DNA from: CAUTUX01 sp963542015
GTDB lineage: Bacteria; Bacillota; Clostridia; Christensenellales; CAG-917
Assembly (NCBI GenBank): GCA_963542015.1
Contig: CAUTUX010000031.1
Span: forward strand, 1 to 7,447
Length of the DNA: 7,447 bases
Direction of reading: 5' to 3'
In this document: piece after piece, positions 5,876 through 7,447 of the stretch
Position numbering within the stretch: position 1 is the stretch's first letter
Layout of the letters: each line of letters begins with the position of its first letter
Notes under the pieces: generated by a model
What the model was told of the DNA's origin: nothing
Databases searched by the model: none
What the model saw: only the letters and a program-made list of their open reading frames with translations
Translations under genes and position numbers: made by a program

Positions 5876-5901
5876 TATTTAGTTTTCTGTTTTTAATTTC
5901 C

Positions 5902-5913
5902 CGCCTTCAGGCG
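5902..5913 (-). repeat. cassette-head hairpin
   Basis: CGCC-TTCA-GGCG on plus, a 4-bp GC stem with a 4-base loop, 3 bases after the GTTAGGT box of the DUF3800 cassette. Confidence 0.45.
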
Positions 5914-5916
5914 TAC

Positions 5917-6007
5917 ACCTAACATACAGTTAAGCTGCAAAACGTACCGGCGTTTAGCCGGCCGCTCTTCAGAGCGGGTTTTTTCAGCCTTGAACTGCGT
6001 GTTAGAC
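5917..6007 (-). other. long branched attC site
   Basis: A 91-bp attC closing the BrnT-like cassette. The R'' box is GTCTAAC (plus GTTAGAC, 6001-6007) and the R' box is GTTAGGT (plus ACCTAAC, 5917-5923). The outer stem GCAGTTCAAGGCTGA faces CAGCTTAACTG with unpaired C, G and A on the R'' side, a layout shared with the divergent site at 3867-3931. The tip holds two hairpins in a row: CCGGC/GCCGG (5947-5961) and CCGCTCT/AGAGCGG (5962-5977). Confidence 0.88.
5962..5984 (+). terminator. plus-strand terminator-like hairpin inside attC
   Basis: Read on plus, CCGCTCT-TC-AGAGCGG (7-bp GC-rich stem) is followed after one G by six T residues (5979-5984). This is the form of an intrinsic terminator for transcripts running against the array. 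On minus the T-run is absent, so array transcription would not be stopped by it. Confidence 0.45.
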
Positions 6008-6019
6008 GCATTGAATTAT

Positions 6020-6277
6020 TTATCTTTCTATCAGCTTTCCAGTTAAATATTTATGTAAAATACTTCCTGCAAAAACTTCATATTCCATACCTTCTTCAAA
6101 AACTTTAGCCTTTAGATTATTCATATCTTGCTTTACAAGCATTATATCTATCTTCTCTCTTTTTGTAAGCATACTTTCAGCAGCTTTTTTAAAATCATTA
6201 CTAAGATCATAAAAATTTTTTACCGATTTCCATTCATCATTTTCTATAGATTCATACAACTCTTTTTCACTATTCAT
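6020..6277 (-). CDS. antitoxin of the BrnT-like pair
   Basis: An 85-residue antitoxin downstream of a broken BrnT-like toxin gene. The opening ELYESIENDEWKSVKNF is the conserved N-terminal block of this antitoxin group. The second half, KREKIDIMLVKQDMNNLKAKVFEEG, fits a ribbon-helix-helix DNA-binding fold (strand, then two helices), and it ends with the family's SILHKYLTGKL. The start is the ATG at 6277, with AAGGGAG (6284-6290) 6 bases upstream. A longer form beginning earlier adds only MILREKK and has no ribosome site. It overlaps the toxin stop by 8 bases (ATGAATAG). The stop is 12 bases from the attC. With the toxin interrupted, it may persist as an orphan antitoxin. Confidence 0.8.
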   Translation of the reverse strand: MNSEKELYESIENDEWKSVKNFYDLSNDFKKAAESMLTKREKIDIMLVKQDMNNLKAKVFEEGMEYEVFAGSILHKYLTGKLIER

Positions 6278-6557
6278 TTTCTTCTCCCTTAAAATCAAGA
6301 TATTTTGCCGTATATTTTCTACTTGGAAAAATAGTTTTCAAAAAACAAACATCATTTTCAAGTACGCAAGGAACTACATATACATATCTATCAATTTCTA
6401 CAAGAAGCAAAAGTTGATTTGGATATTTTTCTTTATTTGGATGCTCTAAAATATCCAATAAACCATCTTACTCAATTGCCACAATAATTCGCTCAAACGA
6501 TATATTTCTATCTCTTTTAAGCATCATATTTTTTTCATTATTCCAATCGAATATCAT
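6270..6557 (-). pseudogene. BrnT-like toxin gene with in-frame stop
   Basis: A 96-codon frame from the ATG at 6557 carries one internal TAA (6468-6470, codon 30). The part before it (MIFDWNNEKN, then ISFERIIVAIE) and after it (DGLLDILEHPNKEKYPNQ, then VEIDRYVYVVP and FLKTIFPSRKYTAKYL) together match a full-length toxin of the BrnT-like group (RelE-fold RNases) without any frame shift. A single base change from AAA, GAA or CAA would explain the stop. The 62-codon open frame that remains begins at a TTG with no ribosome site and lacks the first strand and helix, so it is unlikely to work alone. A sequencing error is the main alternative. Confidence 0.75.
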
Positions 6558-6611
6558 ACTATAAATAATTGACTATTCCAAAGTTCCAGTTTATCGTGTC
6601 GCAAGGCATCG

Positions 6612-6630
6612 GTCTAACTTCAGCTTAAAC
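6612..6630 (-). other. attC remnant (R'/L' half)
   Basis: On plus, GTCTAAC-TT-CAGCTTAAAC has the spacing and sequence of the R'/L' half of the neighbouring attC sites (compare GTCTAACATCCGCTTAACC and ACCTAACATACAGTTAAGC). No pairing R''/L'' half follows before the lipoprotein stop at 6667. The site would once have closed the lipoprotein cassette and should now be inactive. Confidence 0.6.
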
Positions 6631-6666
6631 GGTGACTTACCTGAGCTACTTATATTTTGTTTTAAC

Positions 6667-7293
6667 CTAATTTTCATCGAATGGTTTATTATTTTTTCCC
6701 GAAATTAACGATATATACTCTTTCACAATTTCTTTAGCTAAAGATCTTGATATAGTTTTCATATCTGAAAATTCATCTCCTTCTGAATTCGCGGTTGCTT
6801 TATATGCTAATTTTCCACTTACAATATCAGTTAAGGTAATTTCAAAATCGGCCTTTGGATATGAAACTGAATATCCACCAGATGTCGTTGTATAAGGAAT
6901 ACGAATGAGTTGTCCATTAACATATTGTGAACTATAATTTATATATGTTTGTTGAGGAATATAAGCAGAATTTTCTCCTGCAGAAATAATACACACAGTT
7001 ATTATTCCATCTATGTTATTTTTAATTAAAATTTCTTCTCTTTCTTGTTCAGAATAATCTTTAAGTGGTGAAAAAATATTTATACTAGAGATACAATTTA
7101 AATTATTCTCTATAAATGCAGATACAATATCACTTTCTAAAGTTTTACGAATTTCAATATCTCTGATATTCCCAAAAACTAGGATATTTTTATAATTTGA
7201 AATATCAATATCTGGATTTATAAAACTACTAATTTTGGTTGTTGCACAACTTGTTAAAAATAATAGGATTATTACTAAAAGTAATTTTTTCAT
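6667..7293 (-). CDS. small predicted lipoprotein
   Basis: A 208-residue protein with a lipoprotein signal peptide: MKK, a hydrophobic stretch LLLVIILLFL, then the lipobox LTSC with the lipidated Cys at 16. The mature part (about 192 residues) resembles uncharacterised bacterial lipoproteins with a DUF4136-like layout: NYKNILVFGNI near the start, a central NNIDGIITVCI strand, and a closing FEITLTDIVSGKLAYKAT with a SLAKEIVKEYI helix. The family link is by eye only. It is expected in the envelope. The ATG at 7293 has GGAGG-type sequence (7296-7302) close upstream; a longer frame from 7350 runs through the attC and is not used. Only 33 bases lie between attC and ATG with no promoter, so read-through is likely. 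Confidence 0.82.
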   Translation of the reverse strand: MKKLLLVIILLFLTSCATTKISSFINPDIDISNYKNILVFGNIRDIEIRKTLESDIVSAFIENNLNCISSINIFSPLKDYSEQEREEILIKNNIDGIITVCIISAGENSAYIPQQTYINYSSQYVNGQLIRIPYTTTSGGYSVSYPKADFEITLTDIVSGKLAYKATANSEGDEFSDMKTISRSLAKEIVKEYISLISGKNNKPFDEN

Positions 7294-7309
7294 TTCTCCT
7301 CCAAAGCGC

Positions 7310-7322
7310 GGTGCATTGTACC
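7310..7322 (-). repeat. imperfect cassette-head hairpin
   Basis: GGTGC-ATT-GTACC on plus: five pairs with one mismatch and a 3-base loop, 4 bases after the GTTAGAC box of the lipoprotein cassette. Confidence 0.35.
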
Positions 7323-7326
7323 GTCC

Positions 7327-7388
7327 GTCTAACATCCGCTTAACCTGCATTGCCGTAAAGGCAATGGCAGGTTAAGCGGGTGTTAGAC
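7327..7388 (-). other. attC site without the canonical unpaired bases
   Basis: A 62-bp attC closing the partial gene at the right edge. Boxes are GTCTAAC (plus GTTAGAC, 7382-7388) and GTTAGAC (plus GTCTAAC, 7327-7333). Both arms read CCGCTTAACCTGC, so the unpaired C of CTTCAAC is missing, and the second bulge is an extra C in CTGCCATTGC in place of the usual A. The tip is TTGCC/GGCAA. Confidence 0.9.
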
Positions 7389-7393
7389 ACCAC

Positions 7394-7447
7394 CTATACC
7401 TTAAACTTTTTTACTTCCTTCGCCAAGTTATCAATACTTGCTTTATT
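7394..7447 (-). CDS. 3' end of a cassette gene (partial)
   Basis: The last 17 codons and the stop of a gene entering from the right edge, ending ASIDNLAKEVKKFKV. The TAG (7394-7396) is 5 bases from the attC, as in the other cassettes. The tail is short, charged and helical, which would suit a small antitoxin or DNA-binding protein, but too little is present to assign a family. Confidence 0.6.
   Translation of the reverse strand, partial: NKASIDNLAKEVKKFKV

Noticed and set aside
6459..6600. tRNA or small RNA gene in the stretch before the toxin remnant
   Set aside because: The sequence is the N-terminal part of the interrupted toxin plus AT-rich DNA; no cloverleaf or stable fold was seen.
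7294..7350. Longer lipoprotein starting at 7350
   Set aside because: It would translate part of the attC and place a charged stretch before the signal peptide; the ATG at 7293 has a strong ribosome site and a standard lipobox distance.
1..7447. CRISPR array from the repeated attC words
   Set aside because: The repeats are 0.6 to 1.4 kb apart, are imperfect dyads and flank genes; they are attC sites.

Overview
The window is a stretch of a mobile-integron gene-cassette array. Six complete attC recombination sites, one attC cut by the left window edge and one attC remnant separate short, AT-rich modules. Every gene reads on the minus strand. Each cassette's last stop codon lies 1 to 13 bases from its attC. 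The two unpaired stem bases typical of attC sites are placed so that the cassettes also run right to left, the same way as the genes. No integrase or attI is present, so this is an interior piece of an array. The low GC coding sequence, the family of attC sites sharing a CCGCTT/AAGCGG inner stem, a spirochaete-style lipoprotein and the mix of cargo suggest a host-associated Treponema (T. denticola-like). That assignment is inference, since no host-specific core gene is visible.

Layout in transcription order, from high to low coordinates. (1) The 3' tail of a gene at the right edge. (2) attC at 7327-7388. (3) A small lipoprotein gene with no promoter of its own, then a half attC at 6612. (4) A BrnT-like toxin gene broken by one in-frame stop, overlapping an intact antitoxin gene. 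(5) A long, branched attC at 5917-6007. (6) A DUF3800 gene with a good promoter and a 172-bp MITE-like insertion just upstream of its -35 box. (7) attC at 4834-4896. (8) A possible gene relic, then a Gp49/HigB-type toxin and antitoxin with a consensus promoter that places the toxin start almost at the transcript start. (9) attC at 3867-3931. (10) An RnlA/RnlB toxin-antitoxin pair. (11) attC at 2316-2381. (12) A ClbS/DfsB (DUF1706) gene plus a VapBC pair in one cassette. (13) attC at 938-1000. (14) An endonuclease/exonuclease/phosphatase (EEP) gene. (15) A clipped attC at the left edge.

Functionally, four of the cassettes carry toxin-antitoxin modules, one of them broken. This matches their known role as stabilisers of large sedentary arrays and, for RnlAB, as anti-phage systems. 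ClbS-like, EEP and DUF3800 genes are candidate protection or defence cargo. The toxin-antitoxin and DUF3800 cassettes have recognisable promoters to varying degrees, while the lipoprotein and ClbS genes have none and probably depend on read-through. The most unusual features are the small hairpins at the heads of the cassettes, the MITE with a perfect 7-bp target duplication, the loss of both canonical unpaired stem bases in one attC, and two cassettes that look fused.
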